Shown here one piece after another: positions 24,302-33,501 of a DNA stretch of 55,122 nt. The translations under genes and the position numbers were made by a program. The DNA is from Lentisphaeria bacterium. Lineage in GTDB: Bacteria; Verrucomicrobiota; Lentisphaeria; Victivallales; Victivallaceae. The stretch covers positions 1-55,122 of the forward strand of contig JAFSTC010000035.1 in assembly GCA_017450705.1 (NCBI GenBank), given 5' to 3'. Under the pieces are notes generated by a model. The model did no database searches, was not told where the DNA came from, and worked only from the letters and a program-made list of their open reading frames with translations. The stretch's first letter is position 1. Every line of letters starts with the position of its first letter.

Positions 24302-25066
24302 ATGAACAGGGGAAAAACCGGGACGGGACGGAAAGCGCCGGGCGGGTCCGCTTTCACTTTGATCGAGTTACTGGTCGTGATCGCCATCATCGCCATCTTG
24401 GCGAGCATGCTGATGCCTGCGCTGAGCCAGGCCCGGGACAGGGCGCGGAACACCCTGTGCGAAAACAATCTGAAACAGGTTTCCCTGGCCCTTGCATCCT
24501 ATCTGTCGGACAACGACAACTGGTACTGGCACAACGTGGGGACCTTTTCCCAGTATTCCCATGCGACCCTTTTTTCGCGCCTTTCCTCCTACGTCGGCGG
24601 GCCCACGTACAAGCAGATCTCGTCGGACGCGACCTACCGGAACGACGCGCTGATGCCCAAGGTCTTCTTCTGCCCCACGCTCCAGGGGCAGCGCGGCCAT
24701 GAGGCGACCCAGCCCTACGGGCTCTGTCTTGCGGCCGACGGCTTCAAGCTCGGCGTCATCCGGAAAGTGACCAATCACAATCCGCCGCAGGCGGGGGACA
24801 AATATATCTCCATTGACCGGATGTTCATCGGCGGAGACACCTTCTGCGCCACGGAGAGCACCCGCTGGAAGAGCAGTCAGCTCTCCGGCAACTCCACCGG
24901 CGTGGGGCTGGTGGACATCCGGCACGGCCAGTGCGCCAACATGCTGAACGGATCCTTGAGACTCATCCGCTTCGATGTGGGCCAAAAACTGCAGTACTAC
25001 GTTCTCACCAACGGCCTCTACCGCTCCGTGGCCAAGTGGTGCGTGAATCAGGTCGTGACCCAGTAG
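24302..25066 (+). CDS. Type II secretion-like pseudopilin (DUF1559-type prepilin)
   Basis: A 254-residue protein with the classic prepilin N-terminus: a basic leader ([17 protein letters not shown]), then [20 protein letters not shown] with Glu at +5. The residue before the cleavage site is Ala17, not the usual Gly. The body ([30 protein letters not shown]) is typical of the pseudopilin-like proteins abundant in PVC bacteria. A degenerate H-X9-DG-like ending ([11 protein letters not shown]) is present. It would sit in the inner membrane or a pilus-like fibre with the C-terminal domain outside. It opens the GH16 operon, which suggests a role in binding or presenting the same substrate; this is inference. 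RBS GAGAGG. Confidence 0.9.
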   Translation: MNRGKTGTGRKAPGGSAFTLIELLVVIAIIAILASMLMPALSQARDRARNTLCENNLKQVSLALASYLSDNDNWYWHNVGTFSQYSHATLFSRLSSYVGGPTYKQISSDATYRNDALMPKVFFCPTLQGQRGHEATQPYGLCLAADGFKLGVIRKVTNHNPPQAGDKYISIDRMFIGGDTFCATESTRWKSSQLSGNSTGVGLVDIRHGQCANMLNGSLRLIRFDVGQKLQYYVLTNGLYRSVAKWCVNQVVTQ

Positions 25067-25083
25067 CCCCCGGAGCCCCCGTC

Positions 25084-26475
25084 ATGCCGTTTTTGCCGAA
25101 ATTTCCGGCGGTCTGCGCCGCCGCGTTCCTTGCCGTCGCGTGTTTCGCCGACAAATACGTTCCCGCCGCCCAACACGTCGACAAGCGGATGGACATCGAG
25201 ATCAACAACCTGCTGGACAATCCCTATCTCAAGGAGGGCGGCAAAAACGTTCCCCCCGCCCAATGGGACATGGCTCAGCCTCCCGAGGGCGGCTTTTCCT
25301 GCGCCGCCGGGCTGAAATACCGGGCGTTCAAGCTCACCGCCGTCCCCGGCCAGGCCGTTGTGATCGGTCAGGTGGGGCTGTACCTCGTTCCCGGCGAAAA
25401 GTACCGCGTCAGCGGTTACATCCGCGGCGAGAACTTCGAAGGAACGGGAGAAGTCGGCGTCATCGGCAAGGCCTTCCGGAACGTCAAAGGGTTCCGCTTC
25501 AACACCAGGAAGGTCAAGGACCAGTGGTACTACTTCGAGGTGGATTTCGTCCACGAGCTGCGGGACATCTGCCGGTTCGTCATGTACGTCCAGAAGGGCA
25601 GTTCCGGCAGCGTCGTCATCGAGCGGCCCACCCTCGAACCCCTGACCGAAAAGGGCCTCAAGGGCTCCAAACGCCTGCTGGCCAACGACGATTTCGAAGC
25701 CCGTTACGCCAAGGCCAAAGCCGAGGGATTCCGCAGCGGTCCGCCCTCGGACGATTACGAACTGGTCTGGCACGACGAGTTCGACGGCGACAAGCTGGAT
25801 ACCTCCAAATGGGTCAATTACGTCCTCGACTACCGCAAGAAGCGCAATCAGATGATCGATACGCCTCATTACGCCCGGTTGAACGGAAAGGGCCAGCTGG
25901 AACTGGTCAACGAGTTCAGGGACGGCATCTTCTACACGCCCTTTCCGCATACCCGCACGACCTTCATGCCCACTTTCGGCTACTTCGAGTGCCGCTTCAA
26001 GCTGCACAAAGAGGACATGCTCAACGCCACGTTCTTCCTGCTGCCGCCCGACAGGAAGCGGCAAGTCGACGTGGGGCCCGAGAAAAACGGCTATGAGATC
26101 GACATCATGGAGTGCATCCTGCCCTCGATGGATCAAATCTCCCAGACCACCCACTACAAGGCCTTCGACGGCAAGAAGTACACGATCCTGAGCGGCGGCA
26201 CCATCGCCCGGCGGATGCCCGGTTTGTCACAGGGCTGGCACACCGTGGGCTTCGAGTGGACGCCCGACAATTACCGCTTCTTCATCGACGGCGTCGAAAG
26301 TTACGCCCTGAACAAAGCGTACCACCCCATCGCCCATGCGCCGCTTTACATGATCCTCTCTTTCGAGGTCCACAGGACTTTCGCGGCGAAAATCGCCAAA
26401 GAAGGCAAGCCGTGGAAGTCGTCGGTCTACAGCATCGACTACGTCCGCGTGTATCAGAAGAAAAAGTCCCGGTGA
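25084..26475 (+). CDS. GH16-family endo-glycanase, tandem paralog 1
   Basis: A 463-residue secreted enzyme. A signal peptide (FPAVCAAAFLAVACFAD) is followed by an accessory beta-domain (about 40-200) and a GH16 catalytic domain (about 220-460) starting YELVWHDEFDGDKLDTSKW. The active-site signature is E338-I-D340-I-M-E343: E338 is the expected nucleophile and E343 the acid/base. GH16 enzymes cleave beta-1,3/1,4 glucans or galactans, and some cut mucin O-glycans; the sequence alone does not choose. Start chosen at 25084 because it gives the signal peptide, 17 bases after the pseudopilin gene. It is the most divergent of the three tandem copies. Confidence 0.88.
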   Translation: MPFLPKFPAVCAAAFLAVACFADKYVPAAQHVDKRMDIEINNLLDNPYLKEGGKNVPPAQWDMAQPPEGGFSCAAGLKYRAFKLTAVPGQAVVIGQVGLYLVPGEKYRVSGYIRGENFEGTGEVGVIGKAFRNVKGFRFNTRKVKDQWYYFEVDFVHELRDICRFVMYVQKGSSGSVVIERPTLEPLTEKGLKGSKRLLANDDFEARYAKAKAEGFRSGPPSDDYELVWHDEFDGDKLDTSKWVNYVLDYRKKRNQMIDTPHYARLNGKGQLELVNEFRDGIFYTPFPHTRTTFMPTFGYFECRFKLHKEDMLNATFFLLPPDRKRQVDVGPEKNGYEIDIMECILPSMDQISQTTHYKAFDGKKYTILSGGTIARRMPGLSQGWHTVGFEWTPDNYRFFIDGVESYALNKAYHPIAHAPLYMILSFEVHRTFAAKIAKEGKPWKSSVYSIDYVRVYQKKKSR

Positions 26476-26485
26476 GTTTCCGTGT

Positions 26486-26505
26486 ACCGGCGTTTTTCCG
26501 CCGGT
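26486..26505 (+). other. Hairpin in the spacer between GH16 copies 1 and 2
   Basis: ACCGGCG (26486-26492) pairs perfectly with CGCCGGT (26499-26505) around TTTTTC. The following DNA is A-rich, not T-rich, so it is more likely an mRNA processing or stability element than a full terminator. The spacer between copies 2 and 3 (27934-28015) is homologous and retains a shorter CGGCG/CGCCG version. Confidence 0.5.
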
Positions 26506-26547
26506 CCCGGACGGGATTTCCGAAATAAAAAAACAAGGGAAAGAGCA

Positions 26548-27933
26548 ATGAGACGTTTTCACCGCATCACTCTGGTCTGCGCCGTTTTGTTCCTCGCCGC
26601 GGCGTGCCGGGCCGACAGGTACATCCCGGCGTCGAAGCACGTCGACAAGCGCATGGACATCGAGATCAACAACCTGCTGGACAACCCCTATCTCAAGTAC
26701 GGCAAAAGCGTTCCGCCGGAACAGTGGAACATGAACCCCGTGCCCGAAGGCGGCTTCGAGTACGTCACCGGGGTGAAGTACCGGGCCTTCAAGCTCAAGG
26801 CCGTGCCGGATCAGGCCGTGGTGATCGGTCAGGTGGGGCTCTATCTCGTCCCCGGCGAGAAATACCGCGTCAGCGGCTACATCCGCGGCGAGAACTTCAC
26901 GGGCAGCGGCGAGATCGGCGTCATCGGCAAGGCCTTCCGCGACGTCAAGGGCTTCCGCTTCAATACGAAGAAGGTCAAGGACAAGTGGTACTATTTCGAG
27001 GTCGATTTCGTCCACGAACTGCGGGACATCTGCCGGTTCGTCATGTACATCAAGAAGGGCGCCACGGGCAGCGTCGTCATCGAGCGGCCCACCCTCGAAC
27101 CCCTGACGGAGAAGGGCCTCAAGGGCTCCAAACGGCTGCTGGCCAATGACGACTTCGAAGCCCGCTACGCCAAAGCCAAAGCCGCGGGCTTCCGCAGCGG
27201 CCCGCCCTCGGACGACTACGAGCTGGTCTGGCATGACGAGTTCGACGGCGACAAGCTGGACACCACCAAATGGGTCAACTACGTTCTGGACTACCGCAAA
27301 AAGCGCAAGACCATGGTCGACACGCCCCGCTGCGCCCGGCTGAACGGCAAGGGGCAGATGGAACTTGTCCAAGAGTTCGAGGACGGTATTTTCTACGGCG
27401 GCTATCCCCACACCCGCGAGACCTTCATGCCGACCTACGGTTACTTCGAGTGCCGTTTCAAACTGCACAAGGAGGATATGATCAACGCCGCCTTCTGGCT
27501 CATGCCCCGCAACCGGAATCTGGAGGTCGATCTGGGGCCGGAGAAGAACGGTTACGAGATCGACATCATGGAGTGCATCGTGCCCTCGATGAATCAGATC
27601 TCCCAGACGACCCATTATCAGGCCTTCGACGGCAAAAAATACACCATCAAGAGCGGCGGCACCATCGCCCGCAGGATGCCCGGCTTCAACGAGGGCTGGC
27701 ACACCGTCGCTCTGGAGTGGACCCCCGACGGCTGCCGCTTCTTCATCGACGGCGTCGAAAGCTACGTCCTGAGCAAAGAATACCACCCCGTCTCCCATGC
27801 GCCGCTCTACATCATCCTCTCCCTCGGCGTCCACAGGAATCTCGCGAAAAAGATCAGGGAAGAGGGCAAGCCGTGGAGATCCTCGGTCTTCACGGTCGAC
27901 TATGTCCGCGTGTATCAGAAGAAGAAGCGGTGA
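26548..27933 (+). CDS. GH16-family endo-glycanase, tandem paralog 2
   Basis: A 461-residue secreted enzyme: signal peptide (RITLVCAVLFLAAACRAD), accessory domain and GH16 catalytic domain with E337-I-D339-I-M-E342. It differs from paralog 3 at only 9 of about 106 aligned residues in the accessory region, so this pair split recently. Differences from paralogs 1 and 3 cluster near VQEFEDGIFYGGYPHTRETF, next to the expected substrate cleft, and could tune specificity. Start at 26548 follows AAGGGAAAGAG and gives a proper signal peptide; upstream in-frame residues would be spacer. Confidence 0.88.
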   Translation: MRRFHRITLVCAVLFLAAACRADRYIPASKHVDKRMDIEINNLLDNPYLKYGKSVPPEQWNMNPVPEGGFEYVTGVKYRAFKLKAVPDQAVVIGQVGLYLVPGEKYRVSGYIRGENFTGSGEIGVIGKAFRDVKGFRFNTKKVKDKWYYFEVDFVHELRDICRFVMYIKKGATGSVVIERPTLEPLTEKGLKGSKRLLANDDFEARYAKAKAAGFRSGPPSDDYELVWHDEFDGDKLDTTKWVNYVLDYRKKRKTMVDTPRCARLNGKGQMELVQEFEDGIFYGGYPHTRETFMPTYGYFECRFKLHKEDMINAAFWLMPRNRNLEVDLGPEKNGYEIDIMECIVPSMNQISQTTHYQAFDGKKYTIKSGGTIARRMPGFNEGWHTVALEWTPDGCRFFIDGVESYVLSKEYHPVSHAPLYIILSLGVHRNLAKKIREEGKPWRSSVFTVDYVRVYQKKKR

Positions 27934-28015
27934 GTTTCTGCGTGCCGGCGCCTTTCCGCCGTTCGGCCGGGATTTTTTGAAATAAAAAACGAAGACAATC
28001 GAAGGGAAGAGAACA

Positions 28016-29404
28016 ATGAGACGTTTTCGCCGCATCACTCTCGTCTGCGCCGCAGTGTTCCTTGCCGCGGCGGTGTGCCGCGCCGACAAGTACGTCCCGG
28101 CGTCGAAGCACACCGACAAGCGCGCGGACATCGAGATCAACAACCTGCTGGACAACCCCTATCTCAAGTACGGCAAGAGCGTTCCGCCGGAACAGTGGAA
28201 CATGAATCTCGTGCCCCAGGGCGGATTCGAATACGTCACCGGGCTCAAGTACCGGGCCTTCAAGCTCAATGCCGTGCCGGGCACGGCCGTGGTGATCGGT
28301 CAGGTGGGGCTCTATCTCGTTCCCGGAGAAAAGTACCGCGTGAGCGGCTACATCCGCGGCGAAAACTTCACCGGATCGGGCGAGATCGGCGTCATCGGCA
28401 AGGCGTTCCGGGACGTCAGGGGCTTCCGCTTCGACACTAAAAGGATCAAGAGCGACTGGTATTACTTCGAAGTGGATTTCGTCCACGAACTGCGGGACAT
28501 CTGCCGGTTCGTCATGTACATCAAAAGCGGCAGCACGGGAAGCCTCATCATCGAGCGTCCCACCCTCGAACCGCTGACCGAAAAGGGGCTCAAAGGCTCC
28601 AAACGGCTGCTGGTCAACGACGATTTCGAGGCCCGCTACGCCAAGGCCAAGGCCGCGGGATTCCGCAGCGGTCCGCCGTCGGACGATTACGAACTGGTCT
28701 GGCACGATGAATTCGACGGCGACAAGCTGGATACGAAAAAATGGGTCAATTACGTCCTCGACTACCGCAAGAAGCGCAAGACGATGGTCGACACGCCCCG
28801 CTGCGCCCGGCTGAACGGCAAGGGGCAGATCGAGCTTGTCTACGAGTTCGAGAACGACATCTTTTACCGCGCCTTTCCCCACACCAACGGGATTTTCACG
28901 CCGACCTACGGCTACTTCGAGTGCCGTTTCAAACTGCACAAGGAGGACATGCTCAACGCCGCCTTCTGGCTCATGCCCAAAAACAGCAATCTCGAGGTCG
29001 ATCTGGGCCCCGAAAAGAACGGTTACGAGATCGACATCATGGAGTGCATCCTGCCTTCGATGAACCAGATCTCGCAGACGACCCATTACAGGGCCTTCGA
29101 CGGCAAAAAATACACCATCAAGAGCGGCGGCACCATCGCCCGCCGGATGCCCGGCTTCAACGAGGGCTGGCACACCGTCGCGCTGGAGTGGACCCCCGAC
29201 GGCTACCGCTTCTTCATCGACGGCGTCGAAAGCTACGCCCTGGACAAAGCGTACCACCCCGTCTCCCATGCGCCGCTCTACATCATTGTCTCTTTCGGCC
29301 TTCACCGCAATCTCGCGGAAAAGATCAGAAAAGAGGGCAAACCGTGGAGATCTTCGGCCTTCACCGTCGACTATGTCCGCGTTTACCAGAAAAAGAAGAA
29401 ATAG
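28016..29404 (+). CDS. GH16-family endo-glycanase, tandem paralog 3
   Basis: A 462-residue secreted enzyme with signal peptide RITLVCAAVFLAAAVCRAD, accessory domain and GH16 catalytic domain carrying E338-I-D340-I-M-E343. It is close to paralog 2 across its length, but the cleft-side segment reads VYEFENDIFYRAFPHTNGIF, again different from its siblings. RBS AAGGGAAGAG is well placed. Together with copies 1 and 2 it forms a tandem array produced by duplication of gene plus spacer. The next gene starts 10 bases after its stop. Confidence 0.88.
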   Translation: MRRFRRITLVCAAVFLAAAVCRADKYVPASKHTDKRADIEINNLLDNPYLKYGKSVPPEQWNMNLVPQGGFEYVTGLKYRAFKLNAVPGTAVVIGQVGLYLVPGEKYRVSGYIRGENFTGSGEIGVIGKAFRDVRGFRFDTKRIKSDWYYFEVDFVHELRDICRFVMYIKSGSTGSLIIERPTLEPLTEKGLKGSKRLLVNDDFEARYAKAKAAGFRSGPPSDDYELVWHDEFDGDKLDTKKWVNYVLDYRKKRKTMVDTPRCARLNGKGQIELVYEFENDIFYRAFPHTNGIFTPTYGYFECRFKLHKEDMLNAAFWLMPKNSNLEVDLGPEKNGYEIDIMECILPSMNQISQTTHYRAFDGKKYTIKSGGTIARRMPGFNEGWHTVALEWTPDGYRFFIDGVESYALDKAYHPVSHAPLYIIVSFGLHRNLAEKIRKEGKPWRSSAFTVDYVRVYQKKKK

Positions 29405-29414
29405 GAGACCGGTC

Positions 29415-30863
29415 ATGAAGCGCACACTTTATTTCGACGAAGACAGCGACGCCCGGTTCTACCAGTTCGAGGCCGGGACGATGACGAAGTTCGATCTCGA
29501 CGCCATTCTGGAGAACCTGAGCAAGACCAGCGTCGGCGTCTACATCGTGGGGGTCAACGCCCAGATCGCCAATTTCCGCAACAGCGTGTTCCAGAGCTAT
29601 CTGGACGGCTTCGACATCCGGCTGGGGCCCTATCAGCCGGCTCTGCGGGGCGACGCCCGGCACTGGAGCTTCCGCCGCCGGGCCAACATGGCGGTGCTGG
29701 AGGCCCAGGGCATCGACTCCAACGCCTATCTGCTTTCCGGCGCCCGGGGACTGGGCATGGGCGCGTGGATCGACGTGCGCATGAACGACATGCACAACGG
29801 CCACGACGAGAACTCCCAGATCCACACGGATTTCTGGCGGGATCATCCGGAGCTGCGCATCCCCGGGAACATCCCCTGCGAGAACGGCTTCGACTACTCC
29901 CACGCATGCATCCGCGACATGTACGCCGATTTCATCGTCGAGGCCTTCGAAAAGTACAAACCCGACAACGTGCTCCTCGACTGGATGCGCTGGCCCGCCC
30001 ATCTCCCCCGCGAGACCGGTCCTGAGCGGGCGCACCTCATCACGGACATGCTCAAAAAACTCCGCGACCGTCTGGGACAGCCCTTCGCCTGCCGCGTGCC
30101 CGTCACGCCCGAATCGGCCCTCAAACTGGGGCTGGACGTCAAAAGCTGGGTCGAGGCGGGGGTGCTGTCGCATCTTTTCGTCGGCAACTTCGGCTGCGGC
30201 GGCAACTTCGACGTGCCGGTGGAGAGGTGGCGCACCATCGTGGGAAAACTGCCCGTGATCGTCACCCTCGAAGAGGGCTGGCGCCGCGAGGTGAAGTACC
30301 GGGGCGCCGTCATCACGCCCGAGGACGCCCGGGGCCTCGCAGCGGGCGCCTACTGGAGCGGCGCCGACGGTCTGCAGGTCTTCAACTGCATGAAGATGCT
30401 GCGGCCGCCGCTTTCGTCGGATCTTCTCAAGAAGAGCGCCGATCCCTCCGAACAGCTGGGTTACATCGCCAAGGGGCGGCAGATCTTCAACGAGGTGCAG
30501 GATCCGGATATCGTCACCTCCCGGCCGCGCCGGGTCCACCCCGGCTGGGACGACTGCGAGATCTATCTGGGCGATCTCGACCAGTGCAACCGCATCCCGG
30601 GCTACTATGAAAACTGGCTCAGGACCCACAAGCTCCCCCGCGGCGTCTTTCCCGCTTCGGGCGAAACGGTCTGGCGTCTGCGCATCGGCAAGGCCCCCTC
30701 GGGCGACGCAAGACTTTTCACCGACGCCGAAGGGAAGATCCTCGTCAACGGCCACGAGACCTGCGGTCCCGAACCGATCCTCGTTCCCCATGCGTGGCTC
30801 CGCGACGGCGTCACCGAGGTGAAAACTTTCTCGAAGGTGACTCATCTTTACATGGAGCTTTGA
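29415..30863 (+). CDS. GHL10-like TIM-barrel glycosidase-like protein
   Basis: A 482-residue protein with no signal peptide. Its features fit the glycoside-hydrolase-like GHL10/family 10-like barrels: DVRMNDMHNGHDENS early in the barrel, DFIVEAFEKYKPDNVLLDWM followed by RWPAH (the usual strand carrying a catalytic Asp), and EEGWRREVKY later. The last 100 residues (VWRLRIGKAPSGDARLF) form a small beta-domain. The substrate is unknown. AGGAG lies just before the ATG, 10 bases after the GH16 stop, so it belongs to the operon. Lack of a signal peptide suggests action on imported oligosaccharides. Confidence 0.7.
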   Translation: MKRTLYFDEDSDARFYQFEAGTMTKFDLDAILENLSKTSVGVYIVGVNAQIANFRNSVFQSYLDGFDIRLGPYQPALRGDARHWSFRRRANMAVLEAQGIDSNAYLLSGARGLGMGAWIDVRMNDMHNGHDENSQIHTDFWRDHPELRIPGNIPCENGFDYSHACIRDMYADFIVEAFEKYKPDNVLLDWMRWPAHLPRETGPERAHLITDMLKKLRDRLGQPFACRVPVTPESALKLGLDVKSWVEAGVLSHLFVGNFGCGGNFDVPVERWRTIVGKLPVIVTLEEGWRREVKYRGAVITPEDARGLAAGAYWSGADGLQVFNCMKMLRPPLSSDLLKKSADPSEQLGYIAKGRQIFNEVQDPDIVTSRPRRVHPGWDDCEIYLGDLDQCNRIPGYYENWLRTHKLPRGVFPASGETVWRLRIGKAPSGDARLFTDAEGKILVNGHETCGPEPILVPHAWLRDGVTEVKTFSKVTHLYMEL

Positions 30864-30873
30864 ACTTGCCGAA

Positions 30874-33456
30874 ATGAAAAGCACCTGGATCACCGAGGGG
30901 TTCGAAGCTTTCCGCCGGGGCGCCTTCGGGAACGGCGGGCAGAACCTCTACGTTTCGCGCAAGGGCGTCCTGCAGCGCATCTTCCAGTACGATCTCGACC
31001 GTGACGGCTATTTCGATCTGGTTTTCGCCAACTGTCAGAACCATCACGAATCCGCGCCGAGCTTCCTCTGGGACATGGAGGGGCACTGCACGGCATTGCC
31101 GGGGCAGGGGAGCATCGCGGGACTGGCCGCCGACCTCTACGACCGGGGGTACACCGATCTCGTCGTCTGCGGCCGGTACGACATGGTTTCTCCCTTCGCC
31201 TCCACGGACATTTATTTCGGTTCCTCCGAGCCCTACTCCGAAGACCGCCGCATCCGCATCCCCACGCCCTGGGCCGAAAGCGTCTGCGCCGGGCGCTTCA
31301 CGGGGGGAAAGCTCGCTTTGGCCTTCGCTCAGCCCGTTTACAAAAACGTGCGCATCTTCTGCCAGACGGAGGTCGGTTTCGAGTGGGCCAACTACGTCGA
31401 TCTGCCCATCTGGGCCGATCAGGTGGTCTCCGCCGATCTCGACGGGGACGGCTTCGACGAACTGATCGCCGTTCGGTCGGACTTTTCCTCCGCTTCCGTC
31501 TACTGGGGCGGTCCCGACGGGATCCGGGTCGAAGATGCCTGCGCCGTTCCGCTCCCCGAAGAGGCCGAGATCCGGCGTCCGGCCAGCTGCGGCACTCTTG
31601 AAAGCAACACCGAGCGCAAGATCCAGGTTTTCCCGCAGATGCGCACGATTTTCCGGGGCGGAAGAAACGAACTTGCCTGGTGCACCGGGGAAAAGGTGCT
31701 GTTCTTCGAGGCCCGGGGCCGTCAGGTGAGAAGATGCGGCGAAGAGATCGTGCCCGGCGCGGTGGCCGCCGCGTACGACGAGGCAACGGGGATTTTGGCC
31801 GTCGCCGGACGTCCGGCCAGTTTCATCATCCGCCGGGACGGTTCCCGGGCGGCCGTGGAGACGCCCGCCGCCTCCGACGCGGCGATCTCGCCCGAAGGCA
31901 TCTTCTTCGCCTCCAACGGCAACTCCTCCGTCTACCGGTGCGAAACGCTGCTCTGCGATCACGAGGGGAAGATTTCGAACCGTTTTGTGGGCGAGGACAC
32001 CCGGCGGGTCTTCCCCGTACGCAACCCCGGGCGTCCGCCCGAGGTGTTTCTCGTCAACCACTTTTCCCGCAGCACGGTGGGGTTCGACAAAACCTACATC
32101 TACCACGGAAGCGCCGACGGATACGCGCCGGAGCGCATGACCGCCGTGCCCTCCTGGTGCGCCGTGGACTCCCTCTGCGCCGATTTCGACGACGACGGCT
32201 GGCCGGAACTGCTGGTGGGGAACAACTCCGAAAACTCCCTCCATCTGGATCCCGGGCATCATCTGCACCACTTCGGGCCCGGCGGCTTCGAGCCCGCAAA
32301 GAGCCGCACGCTCAAGACCGATATCGGCTGGGGTGTGGTCGCAGGGGACTTCAATCACGACGGCTACCTCGAGATCGTCACCCCGTGCAACCACTGGAAC
32401 GATCTGCGGATCTTCTACGGGAAAGATGATTTCGAGACCTACGACACCATCGAGGTCAACTCCAAAAACTCCCTGCGCTGGCTCTGCGCGGTCGATCTGG
32501 ACAACAACGGTTATCTGGACATCATCGCGCCCCGGGGAGCGGGCCGCACGCTGGTGCTCAAGGGCGGCCCCGAGGGTTTCTCCATGGAGCGCTCCTTCGA
32601 GCTTGCCACCTACCGGGGTCTGGCGGCGACGGCGGCGGATCTCACGAAAAACGGCTATCCCGATCTTATCATCGGCGGCCACACCGAAACGCCCAAAGAC
32701 GGGGACCTGACGCTCCGCCAGCCCCATCACAGCTACGTCTACATCTACTGGAACGGGCCCGAGGGGCTGAGCGAAGCCCGCAAGTGCATGCTCCGGGGCG
32801 ACGCCGCCGACTCCTTCGCCGTCGCCGACTTCAACAACGACGGTTATCTGGATATCTTTGTCGGGAGCTACCACGGCGGCAAGGACCGGGACATCCCCTC
32901 CTTCCTCTACTGGAACCGGGAGGGACATTTCGGCAATCTGGACCGTCAGCTTCTCCTCACCCACTCCGCTTCGGGTGCGGTGGCCTGCGACTTCAACGAG
33001 GATGGCTACATCGATCTGGCCGTCGCCAACCACAAGATCGACGGCGATCACAAGGGCTGGTCCGCCGTCTGGTGGAACGGGCCGGAAGGGTTCAACGAGG
33101 CGCGCTGCACGAAGCTCCCGACTTGCGGGCCCCACGGCATGACGACGATCCAGCCGGGGAACATGCTCGACCGGGGCCCCGAGGAGTACTACACGTCGGA
33201 GCCGCACAAAGTCGAGGAAGACTGCCGGGGCTTCCGGGTGTCGCTCAAAGCGGAGATCCCGGAGAAAACCTGGGTCAACGTCTTCCTGCGCAGCGCTTCC
33301 GATGCCGACGGGCTCGTCCGGGCGCCGTGGAAGAATCCCGGGGAAGTTTCCTGCTCCGCCGGGGACCTCATCCAGTATAAACTTGCACTCGGCGCGGTCA
33401 ACGGCCTGCGGACGCCGAGGATCTCCCGGGTCGAAGTGGAAGCTCTGGAACCGTGA
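30874..33456 (+). CDS. FG-GAP/VCBS repeat beta-propeller protein
   Basis: An 860-residue protein with at least seven FG-GAP-type calcium loops: DLDRDGYFDLV, DLDGDGFDELI, DFDDDGWPELLVGN, DFNHDGYLEIV, DLDNNGYLDII, DFNNDGYLDIFVGS and DFNEDGYIDLAVAN. Such repeats form beta-propellers that bind ligands or serve as scaffolds of polysaccharide lyases. The last 110 residues (TWVNVFLRSASDADGLV to the end) look like a small beta-sandwich. No signal peptide is visible (it begins MKSTWITEGFEAFRRGAFG), which is odd for this repeat type. No catalytic site is recognised. It sits 10 bases after the GHL10-like gene. Confidence 0.82.
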   Translation: MKSTWITEGFEAFRRGAFGNGGQNLYVSRKGVLQRIFQYDLDRDGYFDLVFANCQNHHESAPSFLWDMEGHCTALPGQGSIAGLAADLYDRGYTDLVVCGRYDMVSPFASTDIYFGSSEPYSEDRRIRIPTPWAESVCAGRFTGGKLALAFAQPVYKNVRIFCQTEVGFEWANYVDLPIWADQVVSADLDGDGFDELIAVRSDFSSASVYWGGPDGIRVEDACAVPLPEEAEIRRPASCGTLESNTERKIQVFPQMRTIFRGGRNELAWCTGEKVLFFEARGRQVRRCGEEIVPGAVAAAYDEATGILAVAGRPASFIIRRDGSRAAVETPAASDAAISPEGIFFASNGNSSVYRCETLLCDHEGKISNRFVGEDTRRVFPVRNPGRPPEVFLVNHFSRSTVGFDKTYIYHGSADGYAPERMTAVPSWCAVDSLCADFDDDGWPELLVGNNSENSLHLDPGHHLHHFGPGGFEPAKSRTLKTDIGWGVVAGDFNHDGYLEIVTPCNHWNDLRIFYGKDDFETYDTIEVNSKNSLRWLCAVDLDNNGYLDIIAPRGAGRTLVLKGGPEGFSMERSFELATYRGLAATAADLTKNGYPDLIIGGHTETPKDGDLTLRQPHHSYVYIYWNGPEGLSEARKCMLRGDAADSFAVADFNNDGYLDIFVGSYHGGKDRDIPSFLYWNREGHFGNLDRQLLLTHSASGAVACDFNEDGYIDLAVANHKIDGDHKGWSAVWWNGPEGFNEARCTKLPTCGPHGMTTIQPGNMLDRGPEEYYTSEPHKVEEDCRGFRVSLKAEIPEKTWVNVFLRSASDADGLVRAPWKNPGEVSCSAGDLIQYKLALGAVNGLRTPRISRVEVEALEP

Positions 33457-33501
33457 CCCGATCTTGCGTGAAATTTCTTCCAAACCACAGGAGTCTTGAA
33501 A

